In this document: piece by piece, positions 25,869-34,785 of the stretch
How the letters are laid out: each line of letters begins with the position of its first letter
Numbering within the stretch: the stretch's first letter is position 1
Assembly: GCF_014641735.1 (NCBI RefSeq)
Contig: NZ_BMIH01000004.1
Span: forward strand, 124,001-188,000
Reading direction: 5' to 3'
Length of the DNA stretch: 64,000 bases
Source: Sphingomonas metalli
GTDB lineage: Bacteria > Pseudomonadota > Alphaproteobacteria > Sphingomonadales > Sphingomonadaceae
Notes under the pieces: generated by a model
Seen by the model: only the letters and a program-made list of their open reading frames with translations
What the model was told of the DNA's origin: nothing
The model's database searches: none
Program-made: the position numbers and the translations under genes

Positions 25869-26962
25869 CACACCGGCACGACGACGCGCGCTGGATGGCC
25901 GCCGCGCTGGCGCTCGCGGCGCGCGGCCGCGGGCGGACCGCGCCCAATCCCAATGTCGGCTGCCTGATCGTCCGCGACGGCCGGGTGGTCGGCCGCGGCT
26001 GGACCCAGCCCGGCGGGCGCCCCCATGCCGAGGCGGAGGCGCTGGCCCAGGCCGGCGCGGCGGCGCGCGGCGCGACCGCCTATGTCACGCTCGAGCCCTG
26101 CGCCCATGTCTCGCCGCGCGGCCCGGCGTGCAGCGACATCCTGGTCGCGGCCGGCGTCGCGCGGGTCGTGGCGGCGATCGAGGACCCCGATCCGCGCACC
26201 GCCGGCGCAGGCTTCGCCCGGCTGGAAGCGGCCGGGATCGCGGTCGATACCGGCCTTCTCGCGGCCGAGGCGCGCCGGTCGATGGCGGGCTTCCTCACCC
26301 GTCGCGCGCGCGGCCGGCCGCTCGTCACGCTCAAGCTCGCCCTGTCGCTCGACGGCGCGGCGGCGCTGGCGGACGGGAGCAGCCGCTGGATCACCGGGCC
26401 GGAGGCGCGCGCCCACACCCATCTCGAGCGCAGCCGCCACGACGCGATCCTCGTCGGGCGCGGCACATGGGATACGGACCAGCCGCGGCTCGACGTGCGC
26501 CTGCCGGGGCTGGAGGACCGCTCGCCGCTGCGCGTGGTGCTGTCCTCCCGCGCCCCCATCGCCCCCCAAGACCGTCGCCCCAGCGAAGGCTGGGGCTTCC
26601 CGGCGGCGGAGGACGATACGCGCCACGCGAAAGACTCCAGCCTGCGCTGGGGTGACGAAGACCAAAATATCGTCCGCCTTCCCACCCCCTCCGCCATCGC
26701 CATCCTCCCGGCCGACCATCTCTTCGTCGAGGGGGGCGCGCGGACCGCCGCCGCCTTCCTCCGCGCCGACCTCGTCGACCGGCTCCTCCTCTACCGCGCG
26801 CCGATCCTGATCGGCGGCGGGCGGACGCTGCCCGATATCGGCCTTCCCGATCTCGCCGCCGCGCATGGCCGCTGGCGGCTCACCGACGCGCGTCAGCTTG
26901 GCAGCGACCGGCTGGAGGTCTACGAGCGCACCCCATGTTCACCGGCATCGTCACCGACATAG
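25865..26962 (+). CDS. ribD: Bifunctional riboflavin biosynthesis deaminase/reductase RibD, with a palindromic repeat inserted in the coding region
   Basis: The N-terminal deaminase domain has [17 protein letters not shown], the zinc-ligand HAE in [12 protein letters not shown], and [16 protein letters not shown] with the two Cys ligands. The reductase domain has [19 protein letters not shown] and [14 protein letters not shown]. It carries out the second and third steps from the GTP-derived pyrimidine. In-frame starts are CTG at 25865, overlapping the previous stop by 4 bp, and ATG at 25895, which would leave out conserved DDAR residues. Residues about 237-264 (PSEGWGFP to LRWGDED) are encoded by a family B repeat. 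Its end overlaps ribE by 28 bp. Confidence 0.88.
   Translation: MTHRHDDARWMAAALALAARGRGRTAPNPNVGCLIVRDGRVVGRGWTQPGGRPHAEAEALAQAGAAARGATAYVTLEPCAHVSPRGPACSDILVAAGVARVVAAIEDPDPRTAGAGFARLEAAGIAVDTGLLAAEARRSMAGFLTRRARGRPLVTLKLALSLDGAAALADGSSRWITGPEARAHTHLERSRHDAILVGRGTWDTDQPRLDVRLPGLEDRSPLRVVLSSRAPIAPQDRRPSEGWGFPAAEDDTRHAKDSSLRWGDEDQNIVRLPTPSAIAILPADHLFVEGGARTAAAFLRADLVDRLLLYRAPILIGGGRTLPDIGLPDLAAAHGRWRLTDARQLGSDRLEVYERTPCSPASSPT
26574..26656. repeat. Family B palindromic repeat inside the ribD coding sequence
   Basis: GTCGCCCCAGCGAAGGCTGG opens the element and CCAGCCTGCGCTGGGGTGAC closes it. This is the same palindrome as the intergenic copies at 29128, 36383 and 53323. It is read in frame within RibD and adds about 28 residues between the conserved [11 protein letters not shown] and [15 protein letters not shown] segments. 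Confidence 0.8.
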
Positions 26963-27558
26963 GCACCATCCGGCAGGTGGAGGGCGGCGGCGACCTGCGC
27001 GTCACCATCGCCACCGCCTATGACACCGCCACCGTCGATCTCGGCGCGTCGATCAGCTGTTCGGGCGTCTGCCTGACGGTGGTCGACAAGGGCGGGGATG
27101 CCGATGGCGACCACTGGTTCGCGGTCGACGTCTCGGCCGAGACGATCCGCCGCACCGCCGACCAGTGGCGCGAGGGCCGCGCCCTCAACCTCGAACGCGC
27201 GCTGAAGCTGGGCGACGAGCTGGGCGGCCATATCGTCACCGGCCATGTCGACGGGGTCGCCACGGTCGTCGCGCTCGCGGCGGAGGGCGACTCGCGCCGC
27301 ATCGGCTTCGCGCTGCCGCCCGCGCTCGCGCCCTTCGTCGCGCCCAAGGGCTCGGTGACGGTCGACGGCGTCTCGCTCACCGTCAACACGGTCGAGGATC
27401 ATCCCGAGGCGACGCATTTCGCCGTCAACGTCATCCCGCACACCCAGGCCGCCACCACGCTCGGCGCGCTCGCGGCCGGCGACACGGTCAATATCGAGAT
27501 CGACGTGCTCGCCCGCTATCTGCAACGCATGGAGCAGTACAGTGTCCGTCCCCGCTGA
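26935..27558 (+). CDS. ribE: Riboflavin synthase alpha subunit
   Basis: The 207-residue protein has two repeated lumazine-binding domains: the first begins [20 protein letters not shown] and the second [15 protein letters not shown]. Typical blocks are [28 protein letters not shown] and [15 protein letters not shown]. It converts two molecules of dimethylribityllumazine into riboflavin plus the pyrimidine precursor. The ATG at 26935 lies inside the ribD end, and its own end overlaps the GTG start of ribBA by 17 bp. All four riboflavin genes are therefore tightly packed. Confidence 0.93.
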   Translation: MFTGIVTDIGTIRQVEGGGDLRVTIATAYDTATVDLGASISCSGVCLTVVDKGGDADGDHWFAVDVSAETIRRTADQWREGRALNLERALKLGDELGGHIVTGHVDGVATVVALAAEGDSRRIGFALPPALAPFVAPKGSVTVDGVSLTVNTVEDHPEATHFAVNVIPHTQAATTLGALAAGDTVNIEIDVLARYLQRMEQYSVRPR

Positions 27559-28678
27559 GGTCGCCCGCCTGCGCCACGCCTTCCTCTCCTCGCCGGAGGA
27601 GATCATCGACGAGGCGCGCAACGGCCGCATGTTCATCCTGGTCGACGACGAGGATCGCGAGAATGAGGGCGATCTGGTCATCCCCGCCCAAATGGCGACG
27701 CCCGAGAAGATCAACTTCATGGCCCGGCACGGCCGCGGGCTGATCTGCCTCGCCATGACCCGCGCGCGGGTCGACGCGCTCGGCCTCGACCTCATGAGCC
27801 GCAACAACGGCACCCGGCACGAGACCGCCTTCACCGTCTCGATCGAGGCGCGCGAGGGGGTGACGACCGGCATCTCCGCCGCCGACCGCGCCCGCACGAT
27901 CGCGGTGGCGATCGATTCGACCAAGGACCGCGCCGACATCGTCACGCCGGGCCATGTCTTCCCGCTCGTCGCGCGCGACGGCGGCGTGCTGGTCCGCGCG
28001 GGCCATACCGAGGCGGCGGTCGACGTCTCCCGCCTCGCCGGGCTCAACCCCTCGGGCGTGATCTGCGAGATCATGAACGAGGACGGGACGATGGCGCGGC
28101 TCGACGACCTCGTTGCCTTCGCGCAGCTGCACGGCCTCAAGATCGGCACGATCCGCGACCTGATCGCCTATCGCCGCCGCTACGACCATCTCGTCGCGCT
28201 GGTCAGCGAATCGCGCTTCACCAGCCGCTGGGGCGGCGAGTGGGCGGTGCGCGCCTATCGCAACACCGCGACGGGGACGGAGCAGGTCGCGCTGGTCAAG
28301 GGCCGGCTCGACGTGACCCGGCCGGTGCTGGTGCGGATGCACGCCCTGTCGCCTTTCGCCGACGTGTTCGGCGAGGATAGCCCGCGCGGCCGCATCCTCC
28401 AGCGCTCGATGGAGATGATCGCGGCGGAGGGGTCGGGCGTCATCGTCCTCATCAACCGCCAGCGCGCCGACGCCTTCACCACCGCGGTCCGCGCCCAGGC
28501 CGGCGAGCGGGTCGAGGTGCCGATGGAGGAGCTGCGCGACTATGGCGTCGGCGCGATGATCCTCGCCGAACTCGGCGTCCACGACATGATCCTGCTCACC
28601 AACACCCACCACACGCTCGTGGGGCTCGACGGCTATGGCCTGTCGATCGTCGCCGAGCGCCGCATCGAGGATTGCTGA
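27542..28678 (+). CDS. ribB: 3,4-dihydroxy-2-butanone 4-phosphate synthase with degenerate GTP cyclohydrolase II-like domain
   Basis: Residues about 15-215 form an intact DHBP synthase: [41 protein letters not shown] and [39 protein letters not shown]. The C-terminal half (about 216-378) has the GCHII fold length but lacks the zinc cysteines: the position of the CLTG...CDCG motif reads [13 protein letters not shown]. The catalytic Arg/Tyr loop is also absent. Thus it makes the four-carbon unit but is unlikely to open GTP. The GTG start is inside the ribE end. Confidence 0.9.
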   Translation: MSVPAEVARLRHAFLSSPEEIIDEARNGRMFILVDDEDRENEGDLVIPAQMATPEKINFMARHGRGLICLAMTRARVDALGLDLMSRNNGTRHETAFTVSIEAREGVTTGISAADRARTIAVAIDSTKDRADIVTPGHVFPLVARDGGVLVRAGHTEAAVDVSRLAGLNPSGVICEIMNEDGTMARLDDLVAFAQLHGLKIGTIRDLIAYRRRYDHLVALVSESRFTSRWGGEWAVRAYRNTATGTEQVALVKGRLDVTRPVLVRMHALSPFADVFGEDSPRGRILQRSMEMIAAEGSGVIVLINRQRADAFTTAVRAQAGERVEVPMEELRDYGVGAMILAELGVHDMILLTNTHHTLVGLDGYGLSIVAERRIEDC

Positions 28679-29091
28679 TGGCCCGTATTCTGATCGTCGA
28701 GGCGCGTTTCTACGACCATCTCAACGACCTGCTCCTCGCCGGCACCCGCGCCGCGATCGAGGCGGCGGGCCATGGCCACGAGACGGTCACCGTCCCCGGC
28801 GCGCTCGAGGTGCCCGGCGCGATCGCGCTGGCGGCCGACCATTATGACGGCTTCGTCGCGCTCGGCGTCGTGATCCGCGGCGAGACCTATCATTTCGAGA
28901 TCGTCGCCGGCGAAAGCGCGCGCGGCATCATGGCGCTGACCATGGACGGGCTGGCGATCGGCAACGGCATCCTCACCGTCGAGAACGAGGCCCAGGCCCT
29001 GGTCCGCGCCGACCCCGCGCAGAAGGACAAGGGCGGCGAGGCGGCGAAGGCCGCGCTCGCGATGCTGGAGCTGCAGCAGCGCTTCGGGTGA
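28678..29091 (+). CDS. ribH: 6,7-dimethyl-8-ribityllumazine synthase
   Basis: The 137-residue protein condenses the DHBP product with the ribitylaminopyrimidine. [37 protein letters not shown] and [22 protein letters not shown] show the phosphate-binding and catalytic regions. The usual His of the family is present in the ETYHFE block. Start ATG 28678 overlaps the ribB stop by one base (TGATG). It ends the riboflavin operon, which is followed by a family B palindrome. Confidence 0.92.
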   Translation: MARILIVEARFYDHLNDLLLAGTRAAIEAAGHGHETVTVPGALEVPGAIALAADHYDGFVALGVVIRGETYHFEIVAGESARGIMALTMDGLAIGNGILTVENEAQALVRADPAQKDKGGEAAKAALAMLELQQRFG

Positions 29092-29127
29092 AGGTGACGT
29101 AAAAGCCCGATCCACTCGGCCCCGAGC

Positions 29128-29208
29128 GTCGCCCCAGCGCAGGCTGGGGCCTTCCGCGGCTCCTGTCCCGCGCTTTCACCGGGAGATTTCAGCCTTCGCT
29201 GAGATGAC
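29128..29208. repeat. Dispersed palindromic repeat, family B
   Basis: GTCGCCCCAGCGCAGGCTGG pairs with CAGCCTTCGCTGAGATGAC. It occupies the gap between the convergent ribH and Old Yellow Enzyme genes, where it could end transcripts from both sides. Confidence 0.75.
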
Positions 29209-29240
29209 GGATCAAGGAAGGGGGCAGAAGCCCCCCCCCT

Positions 29241-30329
29241 TTACGCCGCCTCGGTCTCCAGCGCCGGATAGTCCACATACCCCTCCGGCCCCTGGCTGTA
29301 CCAGGTGCGCATCTCGCTCGTCGCCAGCGCCGCGCCGGTGCGCAGCCGCTCGGGCAGGTCCGGATTGGCGATGAACGGCCGGCCGAAGCTGATCGCGTCC
29401 GCCACGCCCGAGTCGAGCGCCGCCTGCGCCTTCTCGGCGGAGTCATAGTCGGAGTTCAGCACCAGCGGCCCTGCGAACACCTCGCGGATGCGCGGCGAGA
29501 GCTTGGGCACGTCGGTGCGGCCGAAGGTGCCGTCCGGCCCCGGCTCGCGCAGTTCGAGGAAGCCGATGCCGATCTCCGACAGCGCCGTCACCGCCGGCAG
29601 GAAGACCGCGGCGGGATCGCTGTCGTCCACCCCCTGCGAATCGCCGTTCGGCGACAGGCGCACCGCGGTCCGCCCCGCACCCGCGACCGAGGCGACCCGC
29701 TCGGTCACCTCGCGCAGCAGGCGGATGCGGTTCTCCGGCGCGCCGCCATAGGCGTCGTCGCGGTAATTGGCGCCGTCGCGCAGGAACTGGTCGATCAGAT
29801 AGCCATTGGCGGCATGAATCTGCACCCCGTCGAACCCGGCGGCGAGCGCGTTGTGGGTGGCGTTGGCATAATCGTCGAGCAGCGCCGGGATCTCGTCCAG
29901 CGTCAGCGGCCGCGCGGTCTCGAACGGCTGCTTGCCGTCATAGGTATGCGCCTCGCCCCTGGTCGCGGTGGCGGAGGAGGAGACGGGCTGTGCCTCGAAC
30001 ACGCTCGAATGCCCCTGCCGGCCCATGTGCCAGAGCTGCGCGACGATCCGCCCGCCCGCCTGGTGCACCGCCTCGGTCACCGGCTTCCACGCCTCGACCT
30101 GCTCGTCCGACCAGAGGCCCGGCGCATAGGGCCAGCCCAGCCCCGACCGGCTGATCCCGGTCGCCTCGGAAATGATCAGCCCCGCGCTCGCCCGCTGGCG
30201 ATAGTAGTCGACCATCAGCGGCGTCGGCACCGCCCGCCGGTCGGCCCGCGCCCGGGTCAGCGGCGCCATCAGGATGCGGTTGGGGGCGTGGATCGCGCCG
30301 AGGTCGATCGCGTCGAAAAGGCTGGGCAT
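29241..30329 (-). CDS. Old Yellow Enzyme family FMN-dependent alkene reductase
   Basis: The 362-residue protein has the OYE barrel blocks: IHAPNRILMAPLTRARAD at the N-terminus, the LWHMGRQGH segment, FDGVQIHAANGYLIDQFLRD with the substrate-binding His-Asn pair, YGGAPENRIRLLREV, and FGRPFIANPDLPERL near the C-terminus. Such enzymes reduce activated C=C bonds or nitro groups using NAD(P)H. Physiological substrate is unknown. AGGAGCC lies before the ATG. The neighbouring DMT exporter starts 50 bp away on the other strand. Confidence 0.92.
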   Translation of the reverse strand: MPSLFDAIDLGAIHAPNRILMAPLTRARADRRAVPTPLMVDYYRQRASAGLIISEATGISRSGLGWPYAPGLWSDEQVEAWKPVTEAVHQAGGRIVAQLWHMGRQGHSSVFEAQPVSSSATATRGEAHTYDGKQPFETARPLTLDEIPALLDDYANATHNALAAGFDGVQIHAANGYLIDQFLRDGANYRDDAYGGAPENRIRLLREVTERVASVAGAGRTAVRLSPNGDSQGVDDSDPAAVFLPAVTALSEIGIGFLELREPGPDGTFGRTDVPKLSPRIREVFAGPLVLNSDYDSAEKAQAALDSGVADAISFGRPFIANPDLPERLRTGAALATSEMRTWYSQGPEGYVDYPALETEAA

Positions 30330-30379
30330 GAAGGCTCCTGCTGATTGTCGGCCGGCGAGATAGGAGGCTAGAGGGCCGC

Positions 30380-31366
30380 ATGCATCAGGCGCCCGGGAAA
30401 AGAAAAACTGCGCAGCAACAAAGCGCGGGCGCGCCGGCGGAGGGGGGCGGCCTCGCCTTTGCCGCGATCGTGGTCGCCAATGTCGCGCTCGCCTTCGGCC
30501 CGGTCTTCGTCCGCGCCGCCGATACCGGCCCGGTCGCCTCCGCCTTCTGGCGGATCACGCTGGCCGCCCCGCTCCTCGCGGTCCTCGCCTTTGCCGGCGG
30601 CGCGCGGCCGCAGCGGCTGCCGGGCGGGCTGTGGTGGCTGCTCGCGCTCGCCGGCATCGCCTTTGCCGGCGATCTCGGCACCTGGCATATCGGCATCATC
30701 CACACCACGCTCGCCAACGCGACGCTGTTCGGCAATTGCGCGACGCTGATCTTCCCCCTCTACGGCTTCCTCGTCGCGCGCGCCTGGCCGACCCGGATGC
30801 AGGGCTTCGCGCTGCTCCTCGCGGCGCTGGGCGGCGGGCTGCTGCTCGGACGCTCCTACCAGCTCGACCCGCGCAACCTCCTGGGCGACATGCTCTCGCT
30901 CCTCGCCGGGCTGCTCTACACCCTCTATTTCGTGCTGATGGCGCGGGTGCGGGCCAGCATGGCGCCGCTGTCGGCGCTGGCGCTGTCCACCCTGGCCAGC
31001 ATCCTGCCGCTCTTCCTCTACGCGCACCTCCTCGGCGAGCGGCTGTGGCCGGGCGACTGGACGCCGCTGATCGGCATGGCGCTCGCCAGCCAGGTGCTGG
31101 GCCAGGGCTGCATGATCTACGCGCTCGGGCGGCTGTCGCCGCTGGTGGTCGGGATCGCGCTGCTGATCCAGCCGATGGTGGCGGGCGCGATCGGCTGGGT
31201 CGCCTATGGCGAGCGCCTCGCCGCGCCCGACCTGATCGGCGTCGCGATGGTCGCCGCCGCGCTGGTACTCGTCCGGCGCGAGCCGAAAACCGAAGGCGTC
31301 CGGCGCGAGCCGAAGCTTGCGCTCGCGCCGGTCGATGCGCATGTGGAGGCGGAGGAGCCGCGATGA
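30380..31366 (+). CDS. EamA/DMT superfamily transporter
   Basis: The 328-residue membrane protein has ten hydrophobic segments arranged as two EamA repeats: the first from FAAIVVANVALAFGPVFVRA, the second from GDMLSLLAGLLYTLYFVLMA. The end of the first repeat has FPLYGFLVARAWPTRMQG, the second LLIQPMVAGAIGWVAYGE. Drug/metabolite transporters export amino acids, nucleotides or other metabolites; substrate is unknown. The C-terminal tail has a duplicated RREPK motif. It overlaps the coq9-like gene by 4 bp (ATGA). Confidence 0.88.
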   Translation: MHQAPGKRKTAQQQSAGAPAEGGGLAFAAIVVANVALAFGPVFVRAADTGPVASAFWRITLAAPLLAVLAFAGGARPQRLPGGLWWLLALAGIAFAGDLGTWHIGIIHTTLANATLFGNCATLIFPLYGFLVARAWPTRMQGFALLLAALGGGLLLGRSYQLDPRNLLGDMLSLLAGLLYTLYFVLMARVRASMAPLSALALSTLASILPLFLYAHLLGERLWPGDWTPLIGMALASQVLGQGCMIYALGRLSPLVVGIALLIQPMVAGAIGWVAYGERLAAPDLIGVAMVAAALVLVRREPKTEGVRREPKLALAPVDAHVEAEEPR

Positions 31367-32049
31367 CCGACCTGACCGCCTCGACGCCCGCCGAAACCCC
31401 CGCCGACCCGACGCTGGACGAGATCCGCCGCGATCTCGCCCCCGCTATCGCCAGCAATGCCGCCTTCGACGGCTGGGGCGACGCCGCGCGCGACTATGCG
31501 GCTCAGGCGGCCGGGGTCGACCCCGACATCGCGCGACTCGCCTATGCCGAGGGGCCGGCCGCGATGATCGACGCCTGGTTCGATTCGATCGACGCCGCCA
31601 TGGCTGCCGCGCTGCCGCCCGAGGCGCTGGCAACGATGAAGATCCGCGCGCGCATCACCGCGCTGGTCGAGGCGCGGCTGCGCATCGTCGCCCCGGATCG
31701 CGAGGCGCTGCGCCGCGCGCTCGCCATCCTCGCCATGCCGCAGAACCTCGCGCTTGCCGCGCGACTCGGCTGGCGCAGCGTCGACCGGATGTGGCGGCTC
31801 GCCGGCGACACCGCGACGGACTACAACCACTATACCAAGCGCGCGATGCTGCTCGCCGTCTATGGCGCGACCGTCACCGTCTTCCTCGACGACGACAGCG
31901 AGGATCAGGCCGACACCCGCGCCTTCCTCGCCCGCCGGATCGACGGGATCATGCGCTTCGAACAGGCCAAGGCGGGCTTCCTCCGCCGCACCGAGCACCG
32001 GCCCAGCCTGTCGCGCTTCATCGGCCGGTTGCGGTACCCGGCGGTGTGA
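31363..32049 (+). CDS. COQ9 family ubiquinone-biosynthesis protein
   Basis: The 228-residue protein has the TetR-like helical fold and COQ9 C-terminal domain: ETPADPTLDEIRRDLAPAI, AAMIDAWFDSIDAAMAAAL, IRARITALVEARL, MPQNLALAARLGWRSVDRMW, and the lipid-binding surface region DTATDYNHYTKRAMLLAVYG. COQ9 binds isoprenoid lipids and helps present quinone intermediates to hydroxylases. It is coupled to the DMT gene by a 4-bp overlap. Assignment is good at family level. Confidence 0.88.
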   Translation: MTDLTASTPAETPADPTLDEIRRDLAPAIASNAAFDGWGDAARDYAAQAAGVDPDIARLAYAEGPAAMIDAWFDSIDAAMAAALPPEALATMKIRARITALVEARLRIVAPDREALRRALAILAMPQNLALAARLGWRSVDRMWRLAGDTATDYNHYTKRAMLLAVYGATVTVFLDDDSEDQADTRAFLARRIDGIMRFEQAKAGFLRRTEHRPSLSRFIGRLRYPAV

Positions 32050-32069
32050 ATTGGACGCGTAAAGGCAAT

Positions 32070-32084
32070 TGATAATCGTTCGCA
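32070..32084. promoter_or_regulatory. Putative Fur-type box upstream of feoA
   Basis: TGATAATCGTTCGCA, 20 bp before the feoA start, resembles the 15-bp 7-1-7 Fur box: its left half TGATAAT is perfect and the right half matches in 4 of 7 positions. Iron-dependent repression of feoAB is expected, but this site is inferred from pattern only. Confidence 0.5.
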
Positions 32085-32103
32085 AACGCTTTATCTGCCA
32101 CGC

Positions 32104-32358
32104 ATGGCGACCATGATCGACAGCCTCGTCACCGTGCCCCGCAACCAGCGCGCGACCGTGTTCGCGATCGAGTGGGAGCGACTCGCCCAGCCCGAGGCGC
32201 GGCGGCTGCGCGAGCTGGGGTTCGACGAGGGCGTGGGCGTCGAGGTGCTGCACCGCGCGCGGCTCGGCAGCGGCCCGATCGCCTGCCGGATCGGCCGGAT
32301 GACCGTGGCGCTGCGCCGCACCGTGGCGGCGGCGATCAGCGTCTCCGCCAACGACTGA
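32104..32358 (+). CDS. feoA: FeoA ferrous iron transport accessory protein
   Basis: The 84-residue SH3-like protein has EARRLRELGFDEGVGVEVLH and the LGSGPIACRIGRMTVALRRTVAAAI end typical of FeoA. It supports the FeoB pore, probably by contacting its cytosolic GTPase domain. The ribosome site is weak. It is followed one base later by the feoB GTG start, so the pair is an operon. A Fur-type box precedes it. Confidence 0.92.
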   Translation: MATMIDSLVTVPRNQRATVFAIEWERLAQPEARRLRELGFDEGVGVEVLHRARLGSGPIACRIGRMTVALRRTVAAAISVSAND

Positions 32359-32359
32359 C

Positions 32360-34219
32360 GTGATCCACCCGCCTCTGGTCGCGCTCGTCGGCAATCCCAA
32401 CGCCGGCAAGAGCGCGCTGTTCAACGCGCTCACCGGTGCGCGGCAGAAGGTGGGCAATTATCCCGGCGTCACGGTGGAGCGCCACTCCGGGCGGCTCGCG
32501 CTCGACGACGGCCGCCCGGTCGAGCTGGTCGACCTGCCCGGCGCCTACAGCCTCGACCCCGCCTCCGCCGACGAGCGGGTGACGCGCGACGTCGTCACCG
32601 GCAGCGGCCGCTACGAGCGGCGGCCCGACGCGCTGGTCGTGGTGGTCGACGCCGCCAATCTCGACAATCACCTCCGCTTCGCGCTCCAGCTGATCGCGCT
32701 CGGCCTGCCGGTGATCGTCGCGCTCAACATGGTCGACCTTGCCGAGCGCGACGGACTGACGCTCGATCCCGCGGTACTCGCGCGCGAGCTCGGCGTGCCG
32801 GTGATCCCCACCGTCGCGGTGAGGAAGCGGGGGCTCGATTCGCTGCGCGCGGCGCTGACCGAACTGGTCGGCGGCTCCGCGCCGGCCGCCGCCGTCTCCC
32901 CCGAGGCGCAGGCGCCGATGCCCGTCCTCCAGCGCCGCGCGCGCCAGATCGCCCAGGCTGCGATCCTGGCGGAGACGCCCGGCCGCCGCTGGGGAATGAT
33001 GCTCGACTCGGTCGCGCTCCACCCGGTGTTCGGCCCCCTCCTCCTCCTCGCGCTGCTGTTCGTCATGTTCCAGGCGGTGTTCGCCTGGTCGGAAGCGCCG
33101 ATCGGCTGGATCGAGGACGGGTTCGCCGCGCTCGAGGCCTTCGTGTCGGGCGCGCTGCCCGCGGGCTTCCTCCGCTCGCTGATCACCGACGGCCTCATCG
33201 CCGGCGTCGGTGCGGTGCTGGTGTTCCTGCCGCAGATCCTGATCCTGTTCCTCTTCATCCTCGTGCTGGAGGCGAGCGGCTATATGGTCCGCGCCGCCTT
33301 CCTGATGGACCGGATGATGGCGCGCGTCGGCCTGTCGGGCCGCGCCTTCATCCCGCTCCTCTCCTCCTTCGCCTGCGCGGTGCCGGGGATCATGGCGACC
33401 CGCACGATCGACGACGAGCGCGACCGGCTGACCACCATCCTGATCGCGCCGCTGATGACCTGTTCGGCGCGGCTGCCCGTCTATACGATCATCATCGGCG
33501 CCTTCATCCCCGACCGGACGGTGGCGGGCTGGATCGGCCTGCAAGGCCTCGTCCTGCTCGGCCTCTATGTGATGGGGATCCTCGGCGCGTTCGTGGCGGC
33601 GCTGGCGCTGCGGCGGACCGTGACCAAGGGCGCGTCCTCGGGCTTCATGATGGAGATGCCCAAATATCAATGGCCGCAATGGCGCGACGTCGCGCTCGGC
33701 CTGTGGACGCGCACGCTGATCTTCCTCAAGCGCGCGGGCACGATCATCGCGCTGACCACCGTCGTCCTCTGGGCGCTCCTCTCCTTCCCCAAGCCGCCCG
33801 AGGGCAGCCGCGTGTCGCCGGTCGACTATTCGGTCGCGGGCCGGATCGCCGGCGGGCTGGAGGCGGTGGTGCGTCCGATCGGCTTCAACCGCGACATCGC
33901 GCTGGCGCTGATCCCCGCCATGGCCGCGCGCGAGGTGGCGGTGTCGGCGATCGGCACCGTCTATGCGATCGACGATCCGGAAGGTGCGGGCGGGCAGCGC
34001 GCGCTGGGCGACAAGCTGCGCGGCCGCTGGAGCCTGCCGACCGCGCTCGCCTTCCTGATGTGGTTCGTCTTCGCCCCCCAGTGCATCTCGACCATCGCGG
34101 TGACCCGGCGCGAGACGAACGGATGGAAATGGCCCGCCTTCATGGTTGGCTATCTGTTCGCCGCAGCCTACATCATGGCCGGATTGACATATTGGCTGGC
34201 GGTCGCCGTCGGCCTGTAG
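32360..34219 (+). CDS. feoB: FeoB ferrous iron transporter
   Basis: The 619-residue protein has an N-terminal G domain (VALVGNPNAGKSALFNALTG as G1, VDLPGAYSL as G3, VALNMVD as G4), a helical guanine-release domain (residues about 170-215), and a membrane part with gate and core domains (PIGWIEDGF, SSFACAVPGIMATRTIDDERDRLTT). The Cys in SFACAVPGIM is a conserved pore residue. It imports Fe(II) under low-oxygen or acidic conditions. Its length is at the short end for FeoB, because the C-terminal cytosolic tail is minimal. The start is GTG at 32360. Confidence 0.95.
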   Translation: MIHPPLVALVGNPNAGKSALFNALTGARQKVGNYPGVTVERHSGRLALDDGRPVELVDLPGAYSLDPASADERVTRDVVTGSGRYERRPDALVVVVDAANLDNHLRFALQLIALGLPVIVALNMVDLAERDGLTLDPAVLARELGVPVIPTVAVRKRGLDSLRAALTELVGGSAPAAAVSPEAQAPMPVLQRRARQIAQAAILAETPGRRWGMMLDSVALHPVFGPLLLLALLFVMFQAVFAWSEAPIGWIEDGFAALEAFVSGALPAGFLRSLITDGLIAGVGAVLVFLPQILILFLFILVLEASGYMVRAAFLMDRMMARVGLSGRAFIPLLSSFACAVPGIMATRTIDDERDRLTTILIAPLMTCSARLPVYTIIIGAFIPDRTVAGWIGLQGLVLLGLYVMGILGAFVAALALRRTVTKGASSGFMMEMPKYQWPQWRDVALGLWTRTLIFLKRAGTIIALTTVVLWALLSFPKPPEGSRVSPVDYSVAGRIAGGLEAVVRPIGFNRDIALALIPAMAAREVAVSAIGTVYAIDDPEGAGGQRALGDKLRGRWSLPTALAFLMWFVFAPQCISTIAVTRRETNGWKWPAFMVGYLFAAAYIMAGLTYWLAVAVGL

Positions 34220-34234
34220 ATTTTCGGGAAGATC

Positions 34235-34777
34235 ATGGCGGGCAGCGTCAACAAGGTGATTTTGGTCGGTAATCTGGGTCGCGACCCGGAAAGCCGCAGC
34301 TTCCAGAACGGCGGCAAGGTGGTGAACCTGCGCATCGCCACCTCCGAATCGTGGAAGGATCGCAACACCGGCGAGCGCAAGGAAAAGACCGAGTGGCACT
34401 CGGTCGCGATCTTCAACGAGGGGCTGGCCAACGTCGCCGAGCGGTTCCTGCGCAAGGGGTCGAAGGTCTATATCGAGGGCCAGCTCCAGACCCGCAAATG
34501 GCAGGACCAGAACGGGCAGGACAAATATTCGACCGAGATCGTGCTGCAGGGCTTCAACAGCGTCCTGACGATGCTCGACGGCCCCAATGGCGGCGGTGGC
34601 GGCCAGGGCGGCGGCGGGCGCGGCGGCGACGAATGGGGCGGCGGCAACGACTTTGGCGGCGGTAGCGGCGGCGGCAGCCGCGGCGGCGCGGGCGGCGGCG
34701 GCAGCCGTGGCGGCAGCTTCGGCGGCGGTGGCGGCGGCGGCTTCGCCGACGATCTCGACGACGACGTGCCGTTCTAG
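34235..34777 (+). CDS. ssb: Single-stranded DNA-binding protein
   Basis: The 180-residue protein has an OB fold ([61 protein letters not shown]), a Gly-rich linker of about 55 residues with GGGG blocks and no second OB fold, and the acidic interaction tip DLDDDVPF. It coats single-stranded DNA in replication and repair, and the tip binds partner proteins. It lies 15 bp after feoB but is probably a separate unit. Confidence 0.96.
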   Translation: MAGSVNKVILVGNLGRDPESRSFQNGGKVVNLRIATSESWKDRNTGERKEKTEWHSVAIFNEGLANVAERFLRKGSKVYIEGQLQTRKWQDQNGQDKYSTEIVLQGFNSVLTMLDGPNGGGGGQGGGGRGGDEWGGGNDFGGGSGGGSRGGAGGGGSRGGSFGGGGGGGFADDLDDDVPF

Positions 34778-34785
34778 GATCCGCC

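Noticed and set aside
32336..34399. Long minus-strand open frame of 687 codons
   Set aside because: It is antisense to feoB, of low-complexity His/Asp/Arg composition, and no domain is seen; feoB has clear motifs.
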